DNA of 64,000 nt from an uncultured Duncaniella sp. (GTDB lineage: Bacteria; Bacteroidota; Bacteroidia; Bacteroidales; Muribaculaceae), in the NCBI RefSeq assembly GCF_910577345.1, contig NZ_CAJTMT010000001.1, forward strand, positions 28,920-92,919, read 5' to 3'. The translations under genes were made by a program, and so were the position numbers. This document shows, in pieces, positions 33,421 to 42,354 of the stretch; position 1 is the stretch's first letter; every line of letters begins with the position of its first letter. The notes under the pieces are model-generated. The model was not told the origin of the DNA. It did not search any database and saw only the letters and a program-made list of their open reading frames with translations.

Positions 33421-33469
33421 ATTATCGACGTGCGTGGGTATATAAGAATTATCGACGTGCATGGGTATA
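33421..33469. repeat. Tandem 22-nt direct repeat, period 27
   Basis: Copies at 33421-33442 and 33448-33469 share TTATCGACGTGC and TGGGTATA and differ at one base. There are only two copies, just before the terminator of the Sus operon. Confidence 0.7.
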
Positions 33470-33522
33470 AAAAATCTCTGCAATAGTCCGGTCGATATGT
33501 CCGGGACGATTGCAGAGATTTT
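33465..33522 (-). terminator. Terminator of the Sus-type operon
   Basis: AAAATCTCTGCAAT (33471-33484) pairs with ATTGCAGAGATTTT (33509-33522), with inner GTCC/GGAC pairing. On the minus strand a T-run follows. Confidence 0.88.
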
Positions 33523-33544
33523 ATTTTTAGTGGTTATGCGAGCT

Positions 33545-34957
33545 TTAATTCTTCGTCAATTTCGCATTTGCGCTGTCGAGATACTGGGTCCACCATGATC
33601 CGTTGTAGTACCAATAGCAGAAGCCCGACAATTCAATTGAGCCGTCGCCATTGATGGTGCCAATGACAGGGCTTGTCGGTTCGAAGTTTGTCCAGTCGTT
33701 AAGGGCAAAAGTGTACCATCCTGCGTAATCCTGAATAGGAAAAGTAATGGTCCTATTGTTGAGGTCCACATTTGCCGTGAGGGGGCAGTCAGTCCATAGC
33801 AGGCCGTCGATAGTAATTGTGGTATTATCAACTTTCTCAATAGTAGCAACCCAATCGTTGTATGAGTAATACGCCCAGTCGCCTGTACTATCATCATAGG
33901 AGGAATATGAGATTGTGTTATTATATGTACCGACGAGATCATCAATGTTGAGCTTTGCAGCTTCCCATGTGAAGGTGTCATTGACATAATATTCTCCCCA
34001 AAGGTGGTTGATGTTGACAATGCCTGAAGTGGAGTTGCCATCCATATAGGAATATTCGTACCAACGATAGATATTGACTTCCGGATAGTCGCTCAAACCG
34101 GTGGGAACTCCGTAGAGCCAGGTGTTGTCGTCATACGTTCCGTTGAGCACTTGGAATGAACCGTCGGCATCACTCTTGTTGATGCTGAAATCGAGGTTAT
34201 ATCCCTCGACGCCATACCATGCCTGAATGGTGTATGAACCGTCGTCGTATGCAACCATGACGGCATCCCAGCTCTTGTTGAGAGAATAGGAATAATAGGT
34301 GCCGGTGACCTGCCATGCAATCATGCGTTCAACGCTGAAATCGATTTCTTCAGAGTAGTCTCCATTCTCGAAACCCTCTTCGGTTGTGGTGGCTTTGACG
34401 TGGAATTTATAGTCACCTTTTTCAAGTCCGCGGATTGCGATTGAAGTGGAGGTTATGCTTGCCGTGCGTATCACCTCTCCGTCAAGCGAGACCTCGTAGG
34501 TGTAGGATTCCGCATGGTCGACGGCCTCCCAACTGAAGGTGTTTGTGCTGCCTGAGGTGGCAAGTGAAACTGTCGGTGTGGCCAGCTTGGTGAGCGGAGC
34601 GGTGGTCGCGGTGAGGGTTACGGTGGGAGCCGTTGTGAAATCACTGTTCATCGCTGCAAATGCCCATACATTGAGGGTATAGGTGGTGGCATATTGCAGA
34701 TCGGTCAGGGTGGCGGTTGTTGCGTTGGTCGTACCGGTCGAAACAACGTTGCCTGACGGGTCAAGGAGCTGATAGCCGTATTGCACGGCATTCTCCACCT
34801 TGTCCCATTCAAATGTGAGTGAATTGAATGTCTGTAAGGTCGTGCTTACTGAGGGTGAATTCAATTCCTGAAGCACTGTATCGTCATCGCTGCAGGATGT
34901 GAAACCTGCGGCGATGAGGGTGAAGAGTGCAATAGGTAGTATTCTGTTTAATTTCAT
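33545..34957 (-). CDS. SusE/SusF-like surface lipoprotein with fibronectin-type domains
   Basis: A 470-residue lipoprotein; the ATG at 34957 was chosen. The signal ends in the lipobox FTSC, followed by SDDD, a +2 acidic stretch typical of surface export in Bacteroidota. Two fibronectin type III-like domains follow (LTFEWDKVENAVQYGYQLLDPSG..., then NTFSWEAVDHAESYTYEVSLDGE). The C-terminal ~260 residues are very rich in Tyr, Trp and Asp (YYSYSLNKSWDAVMVAYDDGSYTIQAWYG, WYTFALNDWTNF, YWYYNGSWWTQYLD). That suits a beta-rich glycan- or ligand-binding region. It is the last gene of the operon after susC, susD and another lipoprotein, and probably helps capture the SusCD substrate. Confidence 0.8.
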   Translation of the reverse strand: MKLNRILPIALFTLIAAGFTSCSDDDTVLQELNSPSVSTTLQTFNSLTFEWDKVENAVQYGYQLLDPSGNVVSTGTTNATTATLTDLQYATTYTLNVWAFAAMNSDFTTAPTVTLTATTAPLTKLATPTVSLATSGSTNTFSWEAVDHAESYTYEVSLDGEVIRTASITSTSIAIRGLEKGDYKFHVKATTTEEGFENGDYSEEIDFSVERMIAWQVTGTYYSYSLNKSWDAVMVAYDDGSYTIQAWYGVEGYNLDFSINKSDADGSFQVLNGTYDDNTWLYGVPTGLSDYPEVNIYRWYEYSYMDGNSTSGIVNINHLWGEYYVNDTFTWEAAKLNIDDLVGTYNNTISYSSYDDSTGDWAYYSYNDWVATIEKVDNTTITIDGLLWTDCPLTANVDLNNRTITFPIQDYAGWYTFALNDWTNFEPTSPVIGTINGDGSIELSGFCYWYYNGSWWTQYLDSANAKLTKN

Positions 34958-34977
34958 GATTAGTCTGTTTTGCATGT

Positions 34978-35928
34978 TTATTCAGTAGCTGCAAATGGAT
35001 TGTATTTCAGATTGAAATCATACTGCCAGTAACCCCAGGCGTATGAATCATCGGATAACTGAAGGTCAATGGTGTTGCTGCCGTAGCCATAGAGTGTGGA
35101 ACTGTCATAAATCATGTTTATGCTGCTGAATTCCGTTGTGCCGTAGAAGAGGGCATAGCTCACACCGACAGCATTGGGATTTCCTCCGGGAGTCCATTCC
35201 GGCCACGACTCGGTGGCACTGTCGTAGATGTACCAGCTTTGATATGTGTCCTCATATCCCGGATAATAGTCCGCGTATGTTATGAGGTTGGAGGTCGGCA
35301 TGAACAGAGTCTGGTCAGGGGTATTGGCTGTGAAGGGCATATCCAGACCGGAACCGTAGAAATCGGTTACCTTAAACATGTTGGAGCCTTTGAGATAATA
35401 CATCTCGCCGGTGGTCGAGGGATACATCTCCGCATTGTTGCCGTCGTAGTAATAATAGGTCACATTGTCGGAAATCAGATCCCAGTCAGATATGATTGCC
35501 GAGAGTACCAGAGAGGTGACACCGGGACCGTAAATATCGCTTTCATCGGCAGGGAGTATAAGGGTCACATCCTGAAATGCACCCTGCGGAATGTCGGCAC
35601 AGCTGATGGAGAACTCTGCGCTTTCCTGTCCGGCTTCGAAATCGACTGTCGCCGGAGCGGTGAAGCCTGCGACGGATGTCGACAGGGTCACCGGCAGAGA
35701 GATTGCCGACGCGGTGTTGACACGTTTCACTGTCACCGTCATTTCCCGATCGGCGGCGTCAGAGTCCGAGCTGAATATGAAATTATAAGTGCTTTGAGGC
35801 GGGAAATAGGCACTCACGCCGATTTCCGTGTCCTGTGGCCCGGGGGTCCAATCCGAGGAGTCGGAACATGAGGCCATGACAATTCCGGCAGCCAAGGTCG
35901 CAAGGACTATATTGAATTTTAATTTCAT
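34978..35928 (-). CDS. Sus-operon surface lipoprotein (Calx-beta-like N-domain)
   Basis: A 316-residue lipoprotein with lipobox MASC followed by SDSSD. Residues ~45-150 look like a Calx-beta-type sandwich (MTVTVKRVNTASAISLPVTLS, ATVDFEAGQESAEFSISC). The remaining part is Tyr/Trp/Asp-rich (DNVTYYYYDGNNAEMYPSTTGEMYYL, WGYWQYDFNLKYNPF) like the C-terminal region of the next gene. It lies 48 nt after susD and 20 nt before the second lipoprotein. By position it is a SusE-type binding protein, but no ligand can be read from the sequence. Confidence 0.75.
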   Translation of the reverse strand: MKLKFNIVLATLAAGIVMASCSDSSDWTPGPQDTEIGVSAYFPPQSTYNFIFSSDSDAADREMTVTVKRVNTASAISLPVTLSTSVAGFTAPATVDFEAGQESAEFSISCADIPQGAFQDVTLILPADESDIYGPGVTSLVLSAIISDWDLISDNVTYYYYDGNNAEMYPSTTGEMYYLKGSNMFKVTDFYGSGLDMPFTANTPDQTLFMPTSNLITYADYYPGYEDTYQSWYIYDSATESWPEWTPGGNPNAVGVSYALFYGTTEFSSINMIYDSSTLYGYGSNTIDLQLSDDSYAWGYWQYDFNLKYNPFAATE

Positions 35929-35976
35929 GATTGATGTAAACTTTTTAAGTTTATGGTTTTATTACTGAAAGTTCGC

Positions 35977-37710
35977 CTATTCTTCCCAGAGACTGTAGTA
36001 CGGGCCGTGAGACGGATCCGGATTGAGGAGGATTGCAGAGTTGTAGTCCCTTTCAAGTTCCGGGAGACACATGGTGGTCCAGGGTGCGACGGCATTGGGA
36101 AGCGAATTGTAGCGGTAGAGCGTGGGCCAGTTGGTTCCGGTGTAGCCTCTCAGAATCTGGCGTTCGAGTCGGCGGTAGTCCCAAAGGATAAGGCCCTCAC
36201 CCCAGAATTCGATACGTTTCTGAGTGAATACATCGTCAATGAATCCATAGAGACCGGCACCGGTGCTCTTGTATGATCCATCCTTGTAGCGGTAGGTGTT
36301 CATGAAAGTTTCGAGGAGCTGGCGGCCTGCAGCATCGCCGTAGGCACGGCCTGTGGCTTCAGCTTCGATAAAATACATTTCCTCCACGCGCATCAAGGGA
36401 ATGCTGACCGCATTTCCTGTAGTGGATGCGTTGCGGTCTCCGCCATTGGGGTGGAACTTCATTCCGCAATAAGCGTTGTAGTTCTTCCACTCGTTGAAGC
36501 CCATGGAGGTTCCGCGCGCATACTTGGTGTTGAACGCATTCTCATCGGCTACGTCGCCCGGGGCAATCCATGTGGTTTTACGCCAGTCGGCATCGGGGAT
36601 TTCCTTGAAGAGATTCACGTCGATCATGCGGTAGGCATTGTAGTCGGAAGACGCGACTCCGTATGTGGCCTCTGGACACATGTAGGAGACGAACGACTGC
36701 CAGGTGTAGGAGGTGGCAAGTTCATTGTCAGTCGTGATGATGATTGCCCACATCCATGCAGCGTTGACGCTGTTGAATCCTGTTGTCGGGTCGAACCACT
36801 GGGTCTCGGTCACGGGGGAGTAGCCTTGATTGATGGCAAGACGTGCGTAGGTGGCAGCGTTCATGAAACATTCCTTGGCATCGCTAACTCCGAATTGAGT
36901 GTAGGGAATGTCATTGTCATTCTCGTGTGAGATTGCTGTTGCGAGATCTTGCGGATGAAGGTCGAAACGAGTGCCGAGATAGAGCCACAGGCGGGCCTTG
37001 AGACCGTAGATGACACCGAGGTCAGCTTCGGATTTGGAAGCAAGTGCGGTCTGTCCCTTCATATAGGTCTCTGCGCGGTTGAGGTCATCAAGAATGAATC
37101 TGTACATCTTATAGAATGGCGCGCGGGGATTATTTCGGGCTTCTGCCTCAGTCGTCTTTTCAGTGACGATGGGCACTGTCAGTCCTATCACACCGGCTGC
37201 TTCAGCTTCCTGGTCGAGCGCGGAAATTCCGGTGTTCTGATACTCATACCAACGGGCCATGTCGAGATATGTCGAGGCGCGGTAGGCAAGAGCGTCAGCG
37301 GCATAGACATAGTCTTCTTCATTATCATCGTTGATTGCTGCAATCACAAGATTCGTCTTCTGGATAAGGGCATAGTAGCGCTCCCAGAAGAAGTATTGTG
37401 AAGCGTAGGTCGATCCCAGGGTGGTTGTCAGGCCGACATAGCTGTAGTAGTCGTAGGCAGGGTCATAAATAGGGAAATCGCAAGTCATGGCATCACGGTA
37501 GATTCCACACGCTGCCATGCCGATGTCGTATGTATAGATACCGTAAACGTAGGTCATGTAGGCCGACACTGCGCTTGACAATCCGCTCTTGTCGGCGTTG
37601 TTGACCTGGTCCTGCGTCACGCCGTTTGTCGGAGTGAATTCATCCAGACACGAAGTCAAAGCCGGGGCGACAGCCAAAGCCAGCATCATATATTTGATAT
37701 GTTTGTTCAT
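35977..37710 (-). CDS. susD: SusD/RagB-family surface lipoprotein
   Basis: A 577-residue lipoprotein with lipobox LTSC and the SusD start LDEFTPTNGVTQDQV. SusD proteins form a lid over the SusC barrel and pass ligand into it. TPR-like helices are visible (ADALAYRASTYLDMARWYEYQ, GLKARLWLYLGTRFD). The SusD C-terminal part is also present (MRVEEMYFIEAEATGRA, RIEFWGEGLILWDYRRLERQI). It is 31 nt after susC. The symbol denotes the family; the substrate need not be starch. Confidence 0.93.
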   Translation of the reverse strand: MNKHIKYMMLALAVAPALTSCLDEFTPTNGVTQDQVNNADKSGLSSAVSAYMTYVYGIYTYDIGMAACGIYRDAMTCDFPIYDPAYDYYSYVGLTTTLGSTYASQYFFWERYYALIQKTNLVIAAINDDNEEDYVYAADALAYRASTYLDMARWYEYQNTGISALDQEAEAAGVIGLTVPIVTEKTTEAEARNNPRAPFYKMYRFILDDLNRAETYMKGQTALASKSEADLGVIYGLKARLWLYLGTRFDLHPQDLATAISHENDNDIPYTQFGVSDAKECFMNAATYARLAINQGYSPVTETQWFDPTTGFNSVNAAWMWAIIITTDNELATSYTWQSFVSYMCPEATYGVASSDYNAYRMIDVNLFKEIPDADWRKTTWIAPGDVADENAFNTKYARGTSMGFNEWKNYNAYCGMKFHPNGGDRNASTTGNAVSIPLMRVEEMYFIEAEATGRAYGDAAGRQLLETFMNTYRYKDGSYKSTGAGLYGFIDDVFTQKRIEFWGEGLILWDYRRLERQILRGYTGTNWPTLYRYNSLPNAVAPWTTMCLPELERDYNSAILLNPDPSHGPYYSLWEE

Positions 37711-37741
37711 CTATATGGATTTTAAAATTAACGGATGATTG

Positions 37742-40700
37742 TTAGAATTCTACGGACAGACCGCCGGAGAGTGTGCGCATCGGGAACGAATAGCCGGAGT
37801 CGGAATTATAATTGCCGTAGAGGGTGCCCATGCGGGGGTCGAATCCCTGTCGCTTGGTCCAGTAGTAGACGTTCTCAGCCTGACAGTAAATTCTGAGTTT
37901 CGACATGCCTATTTTTCTCACGAGGACATCGGGGAGAGTGTAGCCGAGGTTGATGCTGCGGAGGCCAAGGTAGCTCGCATCCGTGAGGAAACGGTCTGAG
38001 GAAGAACAGGTGTACTGGTCGTTGTACTGGAAGCGGGGTATATTTGAATCGGGATTTTCAGGAGACCATGAATTGAACACGTCGCGATGGAGCTGCTTGC
38101 CGGTAAGAGTGCTGTAGGGAGGAGTCATGAGAGCGGCGTATGTGCTGTCATACTTCTTTCCTCCGATAGAGTAGTTGAACTGCGCGCTGAGATCGAAACC
38201 GAAAGCTTTGACGGTTGTGTTGAATCCACCGAATACGGTCGGGAGAGCTGTTCCGCAGAGGTAGCGGTCGGCTGTTTCGTAGTTGGTGGTTGCCTCCATT
38301 TCGCCTGTTGTCGAGTTCGTGCGGTAGAAGAGAGATTCGCCGTTCTCGTTCAGGCCTGCAAAGCGGGGGAGATACCAGGTGTTGACCGGAAGACCTTCAC
38401 CATAGAAGAGGTCGCCGTCCTGATAGCCTCCGTAACCGCCAACTTCGAGAAGTCGCTTGTCAAGAGGCAGTTTTGTGACGCGGTTCTTTTCCCAGGTAAG
38501 ATTCATACCTACGCTCCAGGTGATGTCGCGCGAGGTGATGATGTCGGCATTGAGCTCAAGTTCGATACCTGTGTTGCGCATGTCGCCGATATTGTCGTAG
38601 TAACCGGAATAGCCGAGTGACGGAGGAGTGGAGAACCACATGAGCATGTCGCGGGTGTTACGGTTGTAGAATTCAAGACCACCGTTGAGGCGGCTGTTGA
38701 ACAGCTCGAATTCGAGACCGGCATTGAGGCTGCTGACGGTTTCCCAAGTAATGTTTTCGTTGCCCTTGGCATTGAATACGAAGGCGACATTACCGTTTGA
38801 GCTGGAGATGTTGTAGGTGTTGACATATCGGAAGCTGCCGATACCGTCGTTGCCCTGTTCACCGTAGGAAAGTTTCACCTTAATCATGTTGAGCCACCAG
38901 TTTTTCGGGAACCATTCTTCCTTGCTCATGATCCATGCGCCGCCAACCGACCAGAAGTTGCCCCAGCGGTGATCGGGATGGAAGTTGGAAGAACCGTCGC
39001 GACGGAAAGAACCCGATGCGAAGTAGCGGCTTTCATAGTCATACTGTGCGCGGAGGAAATAACCTTCGACGTTGTAGTCGCTGACATCACTGCCCATGCC
39101 GGCATCAATGATGGCCCCGTCAAGTTCCTTGTTTGTGGGGAAAATGGCCATTTTGTTGCGTGAGCCGTAAAGCGAGGTCTGCGAATTGCGGGAATATTCA
39201 TGGCCGAGGAGGACATCAATCGAATGGGCTCCGATGTTTTTGCTGTAGTTGAGGAGCTGCTGATAGTTGCTGTCGATTGTGCGATAGTGGGACACGCTTG
39301 TGGAACCACCGGTCGACTGGGTGAATCCATAGTATGGATTATAAGCGGTGTTGATGCGGTTTTCAGTCACATAAACGCTTGCGTTTGCTGTGAAGTGGAA
39401 GTCGTTGAGGAAATCGAATGTCGCGTAGCCCTGCATGTTGAATGCATTGCTGACGTTGCGGCTCTGGTCGAGAAGGTCCTCCTGGATGTAGTTGCCGCTG
39501 GCATCCACCGGACGCACGAGACCGGCATTGTCACCGTTGCCGTAGTCATACATTCTACCTCTTGAATCGCGCATGATGTTGCCGTTCATGTCGCGGATGA
39601 AGAGGGGATAGATTGGAGCGACATCAGTGAGTGTGTTGAACACTTTGCCCATGGCGTTGGTCGTGGTGTGGTTGAAGGCTGAGCTCATGCCGACACGGAG
39701 GAAGGGGAAAGCGGTATAGTCGGCTTTCAGGCGGGCGGTGTAGCGCTCGATGTCGTTGTTGTAGGCGATGCCTTCTTCGTCAAGGTAGCCGAGGCTGCCG
39801 TAGAAGGTGAACTTGTCATTGCCACCTGAAAGATTCAGGTTGTACTCCTGACGGAAACCGGTGCGCAGACCTGCGTCTGTCCAATCGTCGGGATAGAGGG
39901 TGTAGATCTGATCTCCGTAGGCCACACGATTGCCGAGAGTGGCATTGGGGTTGATTTTGCCGTTCTCTCCGATGAGGAGCTGATTCTGCGGAACGCTGTA
40001 GACCATGTAGCCGAGACCTCCTTCGGTGTAGGGAGCGCCGAGGGTATTGTTGGCATTGATGTGGGCGAGAGCCATATTCTGGCCACGGTCATTGACATAA
40101 TAGTTCTTGAGTGCGAGATAGTGGGCTTCATAATATTCACCAGCATTGTCGATGATATCATATTTGACGCGGCCGTCGGTGTTCGCACCCCATTTTGCGT
40201 TGAAGGAGACTTTGGTTTTTCCGCGCTCCGCACTTTTTGAGGTGATGAGGATGACACCGTTGGCACCGCGCGCACCGTAGAGTGCGTTGGATGCGGCATC
40301 CTTAAGCACGGTGATGTTGGCAATGTCGGCAGGGTTGATGTCGTTCCAATATCCGTTGTAGGGGAGGCCGTCGAGCACAATGAGCGGGGCGGTGGATGCG
40401 TTGAGCGAGCCGATGCCACGGATTGTGATGGCCGGGTCGGAATTGAATGAGTTTGTCTCAAGCATGTTGAGACCCGACACAGTTCCGTTGAGGGCCTGGA
40501 TAGGGTTGGTCACCTGCTGACGCATGATCTCATCGGCTGAAACGACTGAGGCTGATCCGGTGAAGGCCTCCCTTTTCTGCTTGCCGAAGGCCACAACGAT
40601 AACCTCGTCCATCATCTCGGAGGAGACGTTGAGATAGATTTTCACGTCAGGCTTGATGGGTACGATCGCAGTTTCATAACCGATGTATGAAACTTCAAGA

Positions 40701-40912
40701 TTTTTGTCGGACGCTTTGAGATCCGTAAGCGTAAACTTTCCGTCAGCATCGGTGGCTGTGGCGTTCATGGTCCCTTGGACCCTGACGGTAGCACCGATGA
40801 TCGGTTGGTCGTCACCTGCGGATAACACTTGTCCCGACACGCGCGTGAGTTGCGCGTAAGCATTCCCGGCGATGGCCGTCAGGAATACTAAAATCAGCAT
40901 AATTTTTCTCAT
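37742..40912 (-). CDS. susC: SusC/RagA-family TonB-linked outer membrane transporter
   Basis: A 1056-residue outer membrane importer driven by TonB. After the signal peptide comes a CarboxypepD_reg-like domain (RVSGQVLSAGDDQPIIGATVRVQG, about residues 24-100). A TonB-box region follows (MMDEVIVVAFGKQKREAFTGS), then the plug (NPIQALNGTVSGLN, SLNASTAPLIVLDGLPY, YGARGANGVILITS). The rest is a 22-strand barrel ending in SGGLSVEF. It is the first gene of the four-gene operon. The neighbouring genes include no hydrolase, sigma factor or hybrid sensor, so this is a minimal uptake locus, and the transported molecule cannot be inferred. Confidence 0.95.
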   Translation of the reverse strand: MRKIMLILVFLTAIAGNAYAQLTRVSGQVLSAGDDQPIIGATVRVQGTMNATATDADGKFTLTDLKASDKNLEVSYIGYETAIVPIKPDVKIYLNVSSEMMDEVIVVAFGKQKREAFTGSASVVSADEIMRQQVTNPIQALNGTVSGLNMLETNSFNSDPAITIRGIGSLNASTAPLIVLDGLPYNGYWNDINPADIANITVLKDAASNALYGARGANGVILITSKSAERGKTKVSFNAKWGANTDGRVKYDIIDNAGEYYEAHYLALKNYYVNDRGQNMALAHINANNTLGAPYTEGGLGYMVYSVPQNQLLIGENGKINPNATLGNRVAYGDQIYTLYPDDWTDAGLRTGFRQEYNLNLSGGNDKFTFYGSLGYLDEEGIAYNNDIERYTARLKADYTAFPFLRVGMSSAFNHTTTNAMGKVFNTLTDVAPIYPLFIRDMNGNIMRDSRGRMYDYGNGDNAGLVRPVDASGNYIQEDLLDQSRNVSNAFNMQGYATFDFLNDFHFTANASVYVTENRINTAYNPYYGFTQSTGGSTSVSHYRTIDSNYQQLLNYSKNIGAHSIDVLLGHEYSRNSQTSLYGSRNKMAIFPTNKELDGAIIDAGMGSDVSDYNVEGYFLRAQYDYESRYFASGSFRRDGSSNFHPDHRWGNFWSVGGAWIMSKEEWFPKNWWLNMIKVKLSYGEQGNDGIGSFRYVNTYNISSSNGNVAFVFNAKGNENITWETVSSLNAGLEFELFNSRLNGGLEFYNRNTRDMLMWFSTPPSLGYSGYYDNIGDMRNTGIELELNADIITSRDITWSVGMNLTWEKNRVTKLPLDKRLLEVGGYGGYQDGDLFYGEGLPVNTWYLPRFAGLNENGESLFYRTNSTTGEMEATTNYETADRYLCGTALPTVFGGFNTTVKAFGFDLSAQFNYSIGGKKYDSTYAALMTPPYSTLTGKQLHRDVFNSWSPENPDSNIPRFQYNDQYTCSSSDRFLTDASYLGLRSINLGYTLPDVLVRKIGMSKLRIYCQAENVYYWTKRQGFDPRMGTLYGNYNSDSGYSFPMRTLSGGLSVEF

Positions 40913-40934
40913 AGAACAAGAATAGTGAATAATA

Positions 40935-40942
40935 TAAATTTG
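40935..40942 (+). promoter_or_regulatory. Plus-strand -7 box inside the susC leader (antisense RNA candidate)
   Basis: TAAATTTG on the plus strand points away from susC, within its likely 5' leader. The stretch after it (about 40949-41010) ends in the hairpin GCTTC-GCGT-GAAGC (40987-41000) followed by ATGTTTAATATT. No -33 element is clear. Confidence 0.3.
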
Positions 40943-41013
40943 ATTGTCTCTTTTCTAACTATAGACATGTCACGGCGGCCATCGCGGCTTCGCGTGAAGC
41001 ATGTTTAATATTG

Positions 41014-41021
41014 CAAATATA
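41014..41021 (-). promoter_or_regulatory. -7 box of the susC operon
   Basis: Reads TATATTTG on the minus strand, about 100 nt before the susC start. No -33 box at proper spacing, which could mean activator dependence. The leader would be about 95 nt. Confidence 0.45.
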
Positions 41022-41150
41022 GCAAAACATTTATTAAATCGTGGATAAATTCTAATAAAAATGGCGAAATTTATAATGTTTTGTAGCAATAAGACAGTGT
41101 TTGCTGATATATTTGTGTGTTTAACATGCGTTAACAAATTTGCTTCATAT

Positions 41151-41205
41151 AAAGGAAAACCACCGCCATGTCGTTGATTTTATCGACAGGACGGTGGTTT
41201 TTCCC
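41151..41205 (-). terminator. galE terminator
   Basis: AAAACCACCG (41156-41165) pairs with CGGTGGTTTT (41192-41201). An inner stem TGTCG/CGACA (41169-41173, 41184-41188) continues it. On the minus strand TTTTCCTTT follows. The rest of the spacer between galE and susC shows no gene. Confidence 0.85.
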
Positions 41206-41234
41206 TTTATTTCAATTAATCTTAAGTTCGTCTT

Positions 41235-42266
41235 TTACATTATGCCTCTCTCGCGGAGTTTGCACTGCCATGCCCATGCAGAGCGCATGGTGTCGGCAAG
41301 GGTTGATGTGGCTTTCCAGCCGAGGACTTCGTTTGCGTAGGTGGGGTCGGCCCAGACTTTCTCGATGTCGCCTGCACGACGCCCTACAATTTTGTGGGGA
41401 ACTTTCACGCCGGTAGCTTCTTCGAAAGTGTTGATGAGTTCGAGTACGGAGACTCCGTTGCCGGTTCCGAGGTTGAAGATTTCGATTTTGTCGTCGCTCT
41501 TGTCTTCGAGCATACGTTTCACGGCAATCACATGGGCTTTGGCGAGGTCCACGACATTGATGTAATCGCGGATGCATGAGCCGTCAGGTGTGTTGTAGTC
41601 ATCGCCGAAAACGCTGAGTTCCTTGCGGATGCCGATTGCGGTCTGGGTGAGGTAGGGGATGAGGTTCTGCGGAACACCGTTGGGGAGTTCGCCGATTTCT
41701 GCCGACGGATGGGCACCTACAGGATTGAAGTAGCGGAGGATTACACTCTTGAACGGTGCGCCTGCATTGATGACATCGGTGATGATTTCCTCGGAAATCT
41801 GCTTGGTGTTGCCGTAAGGCGAAGTGGCCTTCTTGATGGGCGACTGTTCAGTGACGGGGTTCACATCAGGCTCGCCGTAGACGGTGCATGATGAAGAGAA
41901 CACGATGCCCTTCACATCGTTGGGAGCCATCAGATCGAGAAGGTTGAGGAGGGTGTTGAGGTTGTTGCGGTAATACAGAATCGGTTTCTGCATACTTTCG
42001 CCGACAGCCTTTGAGGCTGCGAAATTTATTATACCCTTGATGCCGGGGTAGTCGGCGAAGAGTTTGCGCAAGGTTTCGATGTCGGTGCAATCGCCTTCCA
42101 CAAAGTCGGGACGTATACCGGTGATGCGTTCGATTCCGTCAAGCACATCACGGTTTGAATTGGAAAGGTCGTCGATGATAACGACTGAATAGCCTGCATT
42201 CTGCAGTTCGACAACGGTGTGGGAACCGATATAGCCTGTACCGCCTGTCACTAAAATCCTGTCCAT
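41235..42266 (-). CDS. galE: UDP-glucose 4-epimerase GalE
   Basis: GalE interconverts UDP-glucose and UDP-galactose (some forms also the N-acetyl versions) for sugar use and surface polysaccharides. The 343-residue SDR-type protein has the NAD-binding VTGGTGYIGSH (residues 6-15) and FSSSCTVYGEP. The catalytic YxxxK appears in SPYGNTK, with RYFNPVGAHPSAEIGE after it. It lies 88 nt after glsB on the same strand, perhaps in the same transcript, and ends at a strong terminator. Confidence 0.95.
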   Translation of the reverse strand: MDRILVTGGTGYIGSHTVVELQNAGYSVVIIDDLSNSNRDVLDGIERITGIRPDFVEGDCTDIETLRKLFADYPGIKGIINFAASKAVGESMQKPILYYRNNLNTLLNLLDLMAPNDVKGIVFSSSCTVYGEPDVNPVTEQSPIKKATSPYGNTKQISEEIITDVINAGAPFKSVILRYFNPVGAHPSAEIGELPNGVPQNLIPYLTQTAIGIRKELSVFGDDYNTPDGSCIRDYINVVDLAKAHVIAVKRMLEDKSDDKIEIFNLGTGNGVSVLELINTFEEATGVKVPHKIVGRRAGDIEKVWADPTYANEVLGWKATSTLADTMRSAWAWQCKLRERGIM

Positions 42267-42354
42267 GATAAGGTTTCGTTGGTTGTGGTTAAATATAGAT
42301 TGAGTTTTGTATTATATTATATGGTGTGTCGTGCGCTTGCTGGGGCGCAGTGTG

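Noticed and set aside
33421..33469. Possible CRISPR array (two 22-nt copies, 5-nt gap)
   Set aside because: Only two copies, and the gap is far too short for a spacer; no cas genes.
31694..33544. Prophage or integrative element around the Xre regulator
   Set aside because: No integrase, phage structural or mobilisation gene, and no flanking direct repeat was seen.
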